Shown: positions 43,809 through 52,006 of the stretch, piece by piece
How the letters are laid out: each line of letters opens with the position of its first letter
Numbering within the stretch: the first letter of the stretch is position 1
Source: a bacterium
GTDB lineage: Bacteria; Babelota; Babeliae; Babelales; RVW-14
DNA length: 64,000 nucleotides
NCBI GenBank assembly: GCA_016699045.1
Contig: CP064957.1
Coordinates: 1,302,001-1,366,000 of the forward strand
Direction of reading: 5' to 3'
The notes under the pieces: generated by a model
What the model was told of the DNA's origin: nothing
Database searches by the model: none
Seen by the model: only the letters and a program-made list of their open reading frames with translations
Program-made: the position numbers and the translations under genes

Positions 43809-44897
43809 ATGGAATCAGAACAATCTCCAATGTTAAAAGTGTCTGGCAATATCTTACTTTTTTATGTGTACGATATTGGCGATGATGTTGATCTTGAAAC
43901 TATTAGAAAAAAGAATTTTGTTAAAATAGCAGACATACCACTCTCGCCTTTTTTTAAGAACTATCATCTTCCGCTTTCTTTTCGTTTTAAAGATGAAAAC
44001 GAAGCAGAAGATTTACAAAAAGACGGTGGGCATTGTCTGTTTCGCAAAGTTTATAATTTTGGTGTAATTTCTTTTTGTTATCGTGTGCCCTTTGAAGAAT
44101 CGCTTGAAGCATTAAAGCACAAGGTTGGTGCCGTTAAAAAAAAGTTTGACGTGTTGAGCAAAAACGCTGCAGCAGAAGCTTTTGGCCATATTCAGTCGGC
44201 GGTAAACAAACCACATTTTGCCAACCTTGAAGGTGTCTATGTTGCCATACAAATTACGCCTATTGCATCAATTACTGCTGAGCAGTTTAGAGAAGAAAAC
44301 AGTCAAAAAATTGCTTCGCTTTTGCGTTTAGAAATGCAATTGTTGTCAGAACATCAACGTACTGAAGTACTTTCTGCAACGACTAGTTATTATGGCCAAG
44401 ACATGATTATTGTTGATACCAATGCCGCGCTTATTTATGACGATGAGTTTTTTGAGCCGCTGGAGTTTTTGGAATCGGCCAGTATCGAAAAACTTGAGTT
44501 GCAGTATTTCGATCGTGTGTTGGACGAAAAACTTAATTATTTTTATGCCCAAAGTTCCTATAAAATTCCATTGATTGCCTACATTCCATTTATGAGCAGC
44601 CAAGTTGATTTGCCCGTTTCACGCCTTGCAAAATTGCGCGTTGATATTTCGGTAGTGACTGAGCGTTTAGAAAATAGTGTGACGTCCTCGGGTGACGTTT
44701 ATTTTTCTAATTTTTATGCCATTTTAGTTGATCGATTTTTTATTAAAGAATGGCGCGATTCTATCAATCGCAAGTTAGGCATTATCAAAGATTTGTACAC
44801 GGTTTATCAAGATCGACTCGACACGATTCATGAAGAGTTTTTAAGTTTAGTTATTATTGTTTTGATTGTCGTAGAAGTATTATTAGTCTTGCGATAA
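43809..44897 (+). CDS. RMD1/DUF155-like membrane-tethered protein
   Basis: 362 residues from ATG 43809 behind GAGAGGA. The order fits the RMD1/YagE (DUF155) family: an N-terminal alpha/beta part with NFGVISFCYRVPFEESL, a helical middle, and a C-terminal coiled segment (NRKLGIIKDLYTVYQDRL) leading to a single tail anchor (EFLSLVIIVLIVVEVLLVL). Eukaryotic members are mitochondrial; bacterial ones have no firm function. Some family residues are weakly matched, so the assignment is moderate. It lies 20 bases after gmhB and is probably co-transcribed with it. Confidence 0.55.
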   Translation: MESEQSPMLKVSGNILLFYVYDIGDDVDLETIRKKNFVKIADIPLSPFFKNYHLPLSFRFKDENEAEDLQKDGGHCLFRKVYNFGVISFCYRVPFEESLEALKHKVGAVKKKFDVLSKNAAAEAFGHIQSAVNKPHFANLEGVYVAIQITPIASITAEQFREENSQKIASLLRLEMQLLSEHQRTEVLSATTSYYGQDMIIVDTNAALIYDDEFFEPLEFLESASIEKLELQYFDRVLDEKLNYFYAQSSYKIPLIAYIPFMSSQVDLPVSRLAKLRVDISVVTERLENSVTSSGDVYFSNFYAILVDRFFIKEWRDSINRKLGIIKDLYTVYQDRLDTIHEEFLSLVIIVLIVVEVLLVLR

Positions 44898-44975
44898 AAA
44901 AGAGCAATTATAGTTTGAGTTTTTAATTACGATTATGTCGACAGATTCGCTCTATTCTGATTTTTTTAGATAAAA

Positions 44976-45053
44976 ATGGTTGAAAATGTGCCATTCATAG
45001 TACTATTTTGGTTGAAAATCGTATATAAATCGTTGTTATTTTGGATGAAAATG
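44976..45053 (+). repeat. Three direct repeats with about 33-base spacing
   Basis: TGGTTGAAAAT-like units at 44976-44988, 45008-45020 and 45041-45053 (the last with TGGATGAAAAT). They lie just before the small open frame at 45070. Confidence 0.4.
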
Positions 45054-45069
45054 CAAAGGAAGGGTTTTT

Positions 45070-45138
45070 ATGAGCTCAGATTTTGAGAACAAGAAGCCGT
45101 TCAAATTCTTCATCCTGCTTGTCCGTCGAAGCTCGTAG
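45070..45138 (+). CDS. Possible 22-residue peptide reading into a palindromic repeat
   Basis: ATG 45070 follows AAGGAAGGG with 5-base spacing and reads MSSDFENKKPFKFFILLVRR before two serines and a TAG within the repeat. The Shine-Dalgarno signal is good, but the coding value is uncertain because half of the frame lies in a dispersed palindromic repeat. Confidence 0.25.
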   Translation: MSSDFENKKPFKFFILLVRRSS

Positions 45139-45180
45139 AGCGAAGTCGGAAGCTTGTCGAAGGATTTGAACGGCCTTTTT
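45096..45180. repeat. Palindromic repeat, family copy A, likely bidirectional terminator
   Basis: Outer arms GCCGTTCAAAT (45096-45106) and ATTTGAACGGC (45163-45173) enclose a core (45113-45164) that matches 61129-61180 at about 49 of 52 positions. A T5 run follows on the plus strand. It sits between convergent genes ending at 44897 and 45179. Confidence 0.75.
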
Positions 45181-45925
45181 ATTGTCGCTTTACGCAACCA
45201 ACAACATCACCAATAATATTTACTTTGTCGCCGTTGACGATCAAAATGCCCTTGCCAGATTCAAAGGTAATAGTGCCGTTGATGGTTGTTTCGCCATCAA
45301 GGACCAACGTTTGTTCTTCAGGGGCACGTTGTGGAAACCAGCTGGTGATCCATGATGTAAGCGATGAGTGGTGGTAATTGGTGCTGGTATTTTTTTTAAT
45401 AGTAACGGTATTTGCGGTGCAGCTGGTAAGCATTACTTTTGGCGCGGTAACGTCAAGCGAAGTAAATGAAGAGTAAAAAGCGTTGCAAGGGCCGGTAATG
45501 GTGGTAGTACCACAGATGTTGGTGTGCTTCAAGGTGGTTGAACCGACTATTGATGCGTTACCTTCGATTGTTGCCTCAGTAAGTACCGTTGTGCCGATAA
45601 GCGACAGCGTGTCTTTGCATTTGATATTGCTGAGCGAAGTTGCCCCGACGACGCTCAATTTGTTGAATTTCCCAAAGCCTTTTTTGTTGCTAACATTGCC
45701 AGTGCAGTGTGCCTTTTCTTGCACCGTTAAATCTCTAAATACCAATGGTCCCGTGATGCTTAAGTTGGTGACGGCAACATTAGTAAGTTTTGTTGAGCCG
45801 ATGATGTTTAAATGATCATACGTTTTGTTCGCTAAATCTTTTGAGCCTAAATATGATTTTGCTTCAAGAATGGGAGTGGCGGATGTTAAGAGAACTATGA
45901 ATGAAAATACAAATCGTGCAAACAT
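45179..45925 (-). CDS. Exported bactofilin-like beta-helix protein
   Basis: 248 residues with a signal peptide (FVFSFIVLLTSATPILEA). The mature part is built of short Ser/Thr/Gly/Ile strands about 18-20 residues apart (LNIIGSTKLTNVAVTNLSI, ATSLSNIKC, GSTTLKHTNICGTTTITG), the pattern of right-handed beta-helix proteins such as polymer-forming bactofilins. Several cysteines recur within the repeats. A polymerising envelope protein is plausible but the function is inferred. The repeat hairpin lies at its 3' end. Confidence 0.6.
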   Translation of the reverse strand: MFARFVFSFIVLLTSATPILEAKSYLGSKDLANKTYDHLNIIGSTKLTNVAVTNLSITGPLVFRDLTVQEKAHCTGNVSNKKGFGKFNKLSVVGATSLSNIKCKDTLSLIGTTVLTEATIEGNASIVGSTTLKHTNICGTTTITGPCNAFYSSFTSLDVTAPKVMLTSCTANTVTIKKNTSTNYHHSSLTSWITSWFPQRAPEEQTLVLDGETTINGTITFESGKGILIVNGDKVNIIGDVVGCVKRQ

Positions 45926-46017
45926 GAAAAAACCTTTGTTTTGCGTAATAAATTCAATAAATCTAGCGTAGCATTTTGGGGTTAAAACAGCAAGCGGTAA
46001 GGTTTAAGGTTTGATGG

Positions 46018-46080
46018 AAAAGGTAAAAAATCACAGCAACTGTTAGAATTACTAACAGTTGCTGTGATTTTTTACCTTTT
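46018..46080. repeat. Perfect 29-bp inverted repeat in a divergent promoter region
   Basis: Arms 46018-46046 and 46052-46080 are perfectly complementary with a five-base loop (AATTA). Each arm carries an A6 or T6 run, so it looks like a terminator, yet no recognised gene ends here: both neighbours (start 45925 on minus, 46178 on plus) are read away from it. Confidence 0.85.
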
Positions 46081-46177
46081 AGGAAAAATAAAGGGCGAAA
46101 ACATTGATTAAATCAAATTTTAATGGATAATTTCCTCGTGAGTATTTTGGGTAATTTCAACAAAAATGAGGAGCGCA

Positions 46178-46747
46178 ATGAAGAAGAAATACCGGTTTTT
46201 TCTGGCAATAACAGCCTTTTCAATGAAGTTTTTAGCAGCAGGCCCGCTGTTTATTGCTGATGGCCCTGAATCGGCTCTCTACCAGGATGGTGAGCTGGGC
46301 ATTGAATATCGATTTATTGAAGAGGCAAAAATGTGCTCGCAAATCGGTATTTTCTCATTGCTCGAGATTCCAACGAGCGATGAGGAACAAGAGTTAGCGC
46401 GCAGCAGTTGTGTGCAGCTTTTTATGCCAGTGTCTTTACAAAAAGTGTGGAGTGAAGAAACGAAAAATAGGACGATGTACGGTGGCGTTGATACTGATAT
46501 AAACCAGGGCTTGATAACAAAGATTAATGGTTTTTGTGAATGGTTGTTTCAACAGCGTTTGGCTCGATCTCTGAAGCCTAGAGTTAGAGTTTCTTATCGA
46601 ATAACGCCATATCTTGACACGCCTAGCCCATGGGGAATTGGCATTGAAAGTGGAGCGGCGTTCAAAAAAGATTGGCAGGTTTTTTATGCGCTTGGTGTAT
46701 GGGAAGAGAGTTTTTATTGCTACGTGGAGCTACTGCGTACGTGGTAG
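46178..46747 (+). CDS. Exported protein, possibly a small outer-membrane barrel
   Basis: 189 residues from ATG 46178, with GGAG 4 bases upstream; an earlier start at 46166 adds four residues before the signal peptide and lacks spacing. After the signal peptide (FFLAITAFSMKFLAA) the sequence shows alternating strands (LGIEYRFIEEAK, PRVRVSYRITPYLD, WGIGIESGAAFKKDW) and ends in an aromatic residue (Trp), as outer-membrane beta-barrels do. Family not recognised. Confidence 0.5.
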   Translation: MKKKYRFFLAITAFSMKFLAAGPLFIADGPESALYQDGELGIEYRFIEEAKMCSQIGIFSLLEIPTSDEEQELARSSCVQLFMPVSLQKVWSEETKNRTMYGGVDTDINQGLITKINGFCEWLFQQRLARSLKPRVRVSYRITPYLDTPSPWGIGIESGAAFKKDWQVFYALGVWEESFYCYVELLRTW

Positions 46748-46865
46748 TCGAGCCTTGGGAAAACACGAATGCACTCGCGTTTTAAAGTTGAAAATCCATG
46801 CAAATCTGTTACAGTACCTTCGCGTGTTATTAACGTTTCATTTCAACTTCTAGGGGAGTCCATCA

Positions 46866-47972
46866 ATGTTCAGGTCCAATGTTTGTAAGGTATTGTTGTT
46901 TTTAATGTTTGCCTCAGCTACCGCTTCTCCGATGCTTAAAAATGCCATGGATAACGTTGATACATTAATACAACAAGGAAAATATGGGAGTGCTTCCCGC
47001 GAGATTATGGTGCATGTTTTGAATGAAGATTTGAGTAAGCCAAAACAAGAATATGCTTTGCAATTTGCAATCGATAAAGTAAAATTTGTGGCCAGTTTAG
47101 ATAGAGAAGCTGTTACCAAAGAAGATGATACAGAAAGCTACATTGAGTTTGTTCTTGAAGATTTAACGAGATGTATCATTGGCCATTTATCTCGAAAAAA
47201 ATCATTAGCAGAGGCAATAAGCTTTACCAAAGATTTCTTAGCATCATTTTCTCATAAATGGGTTGGTGTTTCTGCGTTAATGACTGAAGAGCTCTTTCAT
47301 CAAGAACAAACCCCATCATTAGACCTTTTATCAAACTTGGTCGATGAATATTTGCTGCCAACCAGCGAACAAAAATTTAATCTTTTTTTAGAGTGTTTCG
47401 CTGAATATCTGTCACCCATTCACTATGTTTTAGGCACTTATCTGAGTCACCAGAACATGGTACGATTCCAGGCTGTGGGCGACGGTGATTTGGGAGCAGT
47501 GAATATTGGTAAAAAGTATGTAGATCACTTCTTTTCTCATGGGCATGAAGTAATGAGAAAACAGATAACAGAGAATTATGATGCTTTTAAAGCAATGATG
47601 GAAGAAGATGGGAGCGAGTTTATGGTGAAAGCTGTGCGCGAGCTCGGTAAAGAGCAGTTTATAAAATATTTCTTGGAAACTGAGGCTGGGTCTATTGCGG
47701 GCTTAGCGTTGAGTACCTCACTTTTCATGAAACGAGAAGATGCCATTGTTTATATTCGTAAAGTGTATGAAAGGTTAATTAAAGCTGGTTACGAGCGCAT
47801 CGCAGAAGGTTTGAAACTATATTGCACCAATCAACCACTTGATGAAGATGCGGATAGAGATTTTTGGGGGCGCTATTTTATCTGCAATCCAAAGCATGTT
47901 TTATCAAGGGAATTGATTATTATTCCTGACCATTTAGCGAAAGCTTTGCTTAAGGTTTATAACACTTTTTGA
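46866..47972 (+). CDS. Exported helical protein of unknown function
   Basis: 368 residues with a signal peptide (VCKVLLFLMFASATA). The remainder is predicted all-helical, without membrane segments or recognisable motifs; acidic residues and short helical hairpins dominate, suggesting a TPR- or HEAT-like solenoid but without clear repeats. GGGGAG lies 7 bases before the start. It is followed by a strong terminator and has no operon partner within 100 bases. Confidence 0.5.
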   Translation: MFRSNVCKVLLFLMFASATASPMLKNAMDNVDTLIQQGKYGSASREIMVHVLNEDLSKPKQEYALQFAIDKVKFVASLDREAVTKEDDTESYIEFVLEDLTRCIIGHLSRKKSLAEAISFTKDFLASFSHKWVGVSALMTEELFHQEQTPSLDLLSNLVDEYLLPTSEQKFNLFLECFAEYLSPIHYVLGTYLSHQNMVRFQAVGDGDLGAVNIGKKYVDHFFSHGHEVMRKQITENYDAFKAMMEEDGSEFMVKAVRELGKEQFIKYFLETEAGSIAGLALSTSLFMKREDAIVYIRKVYERLIKAGYERIAEGLKLYCTNQPLDEDADRDFWGRYFICNPKHVLSRELIIIPDHLAKALLKVYNTF

Positions 47973-47982
47973 GTTAAAATTT

Positions 47983-48020
47983 AAAAGCCCCCTGGAACAA
48001 TTATCCAAGGGGCTTTTTTT
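47983..48020 (+). terminator. Rho-independent terminator
   Basis: AAAAGCCCC and GGGGCTTTT arms with an inner TGG/CCA pairing and a T8 tail, 11 bases after the preceding stop. Confidence 0.9.
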
Positions 48021-48050
48021 ATAGTCTGATAAAATCTGGCAAATGAGATG

Positions 48051-48124
48051 TGTGCCTAACAGGGCTCGAACCTGTGGCCTAGCGATTAGGAATCGCTCGC
48101 TCTATCCACCTGAGCTATAGGCAC
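48051..48124 (-). tRNA. tRNA-Arg (CCT)
   Basis: On the minus strand acceptor GTGCCTA pairs with TAGGCAC. Anticodon loop TTCCTAA gives CCT. CCA is not encoded. Confidence 0.95.
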
Positions 48125-48180
48125 ATCCGTCTTCGCGAGGGCTACGCCGGACAGGCTAATTCAATGGTTGGGTTAATAAG

Positions 48181-48254
48181 TGCGCCTGGCAGGGATCGAA
48201 CCTGCAACCTACGGATTCGAAGTCCGGCACTCTATCCAATTGAGCTACAGGCGC
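48181..48254 (-). tRNA. tRNA-Arg (TCG)
   Basis: On the minus strand acceptor GCGCCTG pairs with CAGGCGC. Anticodon loop CTTCGAA gives TCG. The outermost anticodon-stem pair is a C-T mismatch, otherwise canonical. CCA is not encoded. Confidence 0.93.
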
Positions 48255-48298
48255 ATACCATATTCTGCTTAATTTTTACCAGAAAAAAGCGAAAAAGG

Positions 48299-49120
48299 CT
48301 AGAAAAGGTTTATCTTTGTTTCGTTGGTGAGTAAACAAAAGTTAATGCTAGCAAGATCGACGAGCGGCTCAATTTCGATCTCGTGGTACAACGCATTCTG
48401 TTGATGCTGATGATTGCTTATTTTTCCTAAGCAAAAACCCTCTGGAAATATTAATCCTTGGCCGCTGCAAAAAACCAAATCATCAACCTGAATCGTTGAA
48501 AGACTGGTGATGTACGAAAGCGTACAGCGGTTGGGCGTGTTAGTGCCCTGCACAATTCCTTCAGCATCAGTCGTGTTGGTAAAAGCGGCAATCTTGCATT
48601 GCTGGTCAGTCAGCAGCATAACTTTGCTGTGATAAGGCCATGTCTCAACAACCTTGCCAATAATTTGCAACTTATAAATGGCAACCATATCGTTGATTAC
48701 GCCATCGCGTGAGCCCCGGTTGATAATATAATAATGCTCATCTGCCGATATATTTTTAACCAGAATTTTTGAAAAAAGTGCTGACGAGAGATTATAACGC
48801 TCTTGAAAATCAACGAGTTCTTTGCTGAGATGATAGTGGCGCGCGCCAGCTTCCAGCTTGATGACTTTTTCTTGAAGTATTTCGTTTTCAAGTGCCAACG
48901 TGTTAGCATATTCTTGTAGCTCTTGGTGCGAACGTTTGTGGATTACAATGCTGCTAACGTATGATGCCAATTTGCTTGATGCGGCTACAAACGGACAGGT
49001 AAGGGTGGCGGCTATTTTTTCGGTATAGCCAGCACGAAAAAAGAATACACGGTTGATCAAAAAAAGCAGGACTAACAGTGTGCCTGCTGACCATATAAAG
49101 GTTTTGTTTTTGGTTATCAT
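48299..49120 (-). CDS. mreC: Rod shape-determining protein MreC
   Basis: 273 residues. Periplasmic scaffold of the cell-elongation complex, partner of PBP2. One membrane helix (WSAGTLLVLLFLINRVFFF) is followed by a coiled coil (LALENEILQEKVIKLEAG, about residues 70-90) and the beta domain with YYIINRGSRDGVINDMVAI, VMLLTDQQCKIAAFT and FCSGQGLIFPEGFCLGKI, all typical of MreC. MreB and MreD are not within the window. Last gene of the gatC-gatA-dus-mreC series, 42 bases after dus. Confidence 0.92.
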   Translation of the reverse strand: MITKNKTFIWSAGTLLVLLFLINRVFFFRAGYTEKIAATLTCPFVAASSKLASYVSSIVIHKRSHQELQEYANTLALENEILQEKVIKLEAGARHYHLSKELVDFQERYNLSSALFSKILVKNISADEHYYIINRGSRDGVINDMVAIYKLQIIGKVVETWPYHSKVMLLTDQQCKIAAFTNTTDAEGIVQGTNTPNRCTLSYITSLSTIQVDDLVFCSGQGLIFPEGFCLGKISNHQHQQNALYHEIEIEPLVDLASINFCLLTNETKINLF

Positions 49121-49162
49121 AAAAATTGCCTGTTGCTTGCGATTTAGGCTTACACAAGAAAA

Positions 49163-50179
49163 CTACTCTTGCGTGAGTGTAGCGCAATTGGCGGGATCTT
49201 CAACCTGATATTCCTGGCACAGCTGGTCAAGCTTGATACGCATCTCGTCTTCAGTTTGTGTTGTTAAAAGAGTTTTGCGCCACATAGCAGCATTTTCAAC
49301 ACTGCGGATGTATTGCGGCAGTTGCTTTTTAAAAATGCTAAAGCCAGAGTTGCCATAAAAATCTTTGTTCAAATAAAAATGGCGGCGTGCATAATCAAGG
49401 GCCGTTTTAGTATCGACAGAAAATTCTCGACCTTGTGAGTTTTCCACAATCTCGCGCATTTTCCATGGCGCGCCCCACAAAGCGCGGCCGATCATAAAAC
49501 CATCAACGCCGGTCAGCTCATATGTTTTTTCAGCACGAGAGAAATTGTTGACGTTGCCAGAAAATATGACGGGAACCTTAACCGCTTCTTTAACTTTTTT
49601 GGTGAGTTCAAAATCTAAGCGTGAGACAAAACCTTCAGGTTGTGTACGCGGATGAATCATGATGCAAGCAACGCCGGCAGCCTCCGCTGCTTGTGCAACC
49701 TCAACCGCGTTGCGCTCCTTGTAACCAGCGCGAATTTTGAGTGTCATAGGAACGCGTCCCTTGATGATCCGATTGAATTCTAACAAAAGTTTTTCAAGTA
49801 ACGGGATGTTGGCCATGAGTGCCGAGCCTGAGCCTGAGCCGGTAACGGTTCGTGATGGGCAGCCGCTGTTGAGGTTGATGAGTTTAAAATTATTCTCAAT
49901 AACCTTTTCAACGCTTTGCTCAATAAATTCCAAGCGGTTGGCAGAAAATTGAAAGGCAAGTGGTTGCTCAATTTGTTTATATTTGAGCGTGCGTTGTGAC
50001 TTGTCGTTGGCAACGTGTGAAACGTGGCGCATTTCGGTCATCAGCAATTCTTCTTTACAAAAATCGCGAATGAGTTGACGCAACGGTGAGTCAGTAACAC
50101 CATCAAGTGGTGCTGCCATAAAACGGGGAATAACCAGGTTGCCAATAGTTAATTTTTCGGACCAAAATTCTTTATTCAT
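49163..50179 (-). CDS. dusB: tRNA-dihydrouridine synthase
   Basis: 338 residues from ATG 50179; a longer frame to 50221 lies inside gatA. FMN-dependent enzyme reducing uridines in the tRNA D-loop. Motifs: FMAAPLDGVTDSPLR at the flavin site, the catalytic Cys107 in LNSGCPSRTVTGSGSGS, LKIRAGYKE, HPRTQPEGF and DGFMIGRALWGAPW. It overlaps the restored gatA end by 8 bases, implying coupled translation. The DusB subtype is assumed from general similarity. Confidence 0.9.
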   Translation of the reverse strand: MNKEFWSEKLTIGNLVIPRFMAAPLDGVTDSPLRQLIRDFCKEELLMTEMRHVSHVANDKSQRTLKYKQIEQPLAFQFSANRLEFIEQSVEKVIENNFKLINLNSGCPSRTVTGSGSGSALMANIPLLEKLLLEFNRIIKGRVPMTLKIRAGYKERNAVEVAQAAEAAGVACIMIHPRTQPEGFVSRLDFELTKKVKEAVKVPVIFSGNVNNFSRAEKTYELTGVDGFMIGRALWGAPWKMREIVENSQGREFSVDTKTALDYARRHFYLNKDFYGNSGFSIFKKQLPQYIRSVENAAMWRKTLLTTQTEDEMRIKLDQLCQEYQVEDPANCATLTQE

Positions 50180-51619
50180 AGTTCGCTGGGGTTTGAGTGT
50201 GATAATCGGTACTTTGTTCAAATGCGTATGCCGCTTGGTAGATCAACTGTTCTGAAAGTCGTGGGCCCATAAACTGCAAGCCAATTGGCAAGCCAGCTTT
50301 TGAAATGCCGCACGGTAATGACAAGGCTGGGGTGCCAGCGATACAATTTGGCACCAAAAATAGTCAGCCAAGTACATGGTAATCGGATCATTAACCACTT
50401 CGCCAATTTTGAAAGGGAAGGTTGGGGAAGTTGGGCTGACAATTAAATCAACATCGTTAAATGCTGCCATAAATTCAGCACGAATAATGTTGCGCACATG
50501 CGTTGCTGTGTTGTAATATTCGCCTTTATTTTTTGAGGAAAGAGCGTAGTTGCCGGTCAAGATGCGGCGCTTAACTTCATCGCCAAATTTATCGTGACGC
50601 GTGTTGAGATACATTTCTTGTAATGTTTTAGCGTCTTTGTTGCGGTTGCCGTAAAGCGAGCCATCGTAACGTGATAAGTTTGACGCAGCTTCAACGCGGC
50701 TTATAACAAAATAAACTGCATTCCCATATTTTAAATGAGGTAATGAAACTTCTTTGATGGTGGCGCCAAGGCTTTCAAGGTGTTTAACTCCCGTCTGAAA
50801 CGAAGCACGAATTTCTTCGTTAATGCCTTCATGTTCAGCAACGTCGCGTAAAATACCAATGCGTAAGCCTTTTGGTAAGGTGCCGGTCAAATTTTTTGTG
50901 TAATCTTTTTTCTCAATTTGCAAGGAGCTTGCATCGTGCTCATCTTTGCCCGAAAGTATTGAGTTAATTAAAGCATTGTCGTAGACCGTTTTGGTCAAAG
51001 GACCAGCTTGGTCGGTTGATGAGGCAAATGCTAAAACGCCGTAGCGTGAGTTGTGGCCGTAGGTTGGGTACATGCCTACCAGGCCAGTAAATGCGGCAGG
51101 AAGGCGGATAGAGCCACCCGTTTCGGTTCCCAAGGCAAACGGAATCAGGCCTGCAGCAACTGCAGCGGCAGAGCCAGAGCTTGAGCCGCCAGGAATGCGC
51201 GATGGATCCCACGGGTTTTTGGTTGGTCCGTACGCAGAAAACTCACCAGAGCCGCCCATGGCAAATTCGTCCATGTTGGCCCGACCTAACGAAAGTCCGC
51301 CAGCGTTTTTAAGACGTGCGTGAACCGTTGCGTCGTATGTTGCTCGATAATTTTGTAAGATGTTAGAACCGGCAGAGGTGGTACGGCCGTGTTGCGAAAT
51401 ATTATCTTTTAAAATGTACGGGATACCAGCCAGTGGGCCGTTTGACGCTGTTGCTTGTTCAACGGTTTGAGCATCAAGGTCAAAGGTTTCTAAAATGCTA
51501 TTCAGCGAAGGGTTGTATTTATTAATGCGCGCCTGAAAAAAAGCGACCACTTCCTGAGGGGATACTTCTTTTTTTGCAAGCAATGATTGTAATTCTTTGA
51601 CGGTGATAAACGGTTTCAT
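50172..51619 (-). CDS. gatA: Glutamyl-tRNA(Gln) amidotransferase subunit A, apparent frameshift near the C terminus
   Basis: Amidase of the GatCAB complex that converts Glu-tRNA(Gln) to Gln-tRNA(Gln). Catalytic Lys71 in IPYILKDN, the GGSSSGSAAA loop and the Ser of ETGGSIRLPAA are intact. The main frame runs 50243-51619 but after DPITMYLADYF it leaves the family sequence. The expected continuation (LVPNCIAGTPALSLPCG, then GLPIGLQFMGP) is found in another frame, 50172-50357. One additional T in a T5 run (about 50354-50358) restores a full protein of about 482 residues, ending across the dus start. Because the subunit is usually essential, a sequencing error or slippage is more likely than loss. 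Confidence 0.9.
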
Positions 51620-51648
51620 ACTGATGGATCCTTTTTTATACGCAGGTA

Positions 51649-51930
51649 TTAATCGAGAATTTTGGGGACACTAAAATAATGGTCTTCACGTTCTGGTGCT
51701 TGAGCCAACATTTCTTCAGTGCGGTTGCACACAACAACATTATCTTCACGAAAAACATTGATGTTACGAACCTGTCCAGTTTCATGGGTGGTGGAAACTT
51801 CTTGCAGTTGTTTGACGTAGCCCAAAATGGCAGAAAGCCGTTCAACATACGTATCTATTTCGCTTTCTTCAAGATGAAGCGAAGATAGTTGTGCCAATTT
51901 TAAAAGTTCTTCTCGATTAAAGGTAACCAT
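51649..51930 (-). CDS. gatC: Glutamyl-tRNA(Gln) amidotransferase subunit C
   Basis: 93 residues. Small stabilising subunit of GatCAB. The N-terminal ELLKLAQLSSLHLEESEI and the later LSAILGYVKQLQEV match the family, and the C-terminal REDHYFSVPKILD is the conserved end. It lies 29 bases upstream of gatA on the same strand, the classical gatC-gatA order; gatB is not in the window. Confidence 0.92.
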   Translation of the reverse strand: MVTFNREELLKLAQLSSLHLEESEIDTYVERLSAILGYVKQLQEVSTTHETGQVRNINVFREDNVVVCNRTEEMLAQAPEREDHYFSVPKILD

Positions 51931-52006
51931 GTCGTCCTAAATGTTTTGCAGCAGAGTTTGTGCTCATGTGCGTTATTAAAGCCTATCTAAGCCTTTGTAG
52001 TGTACG

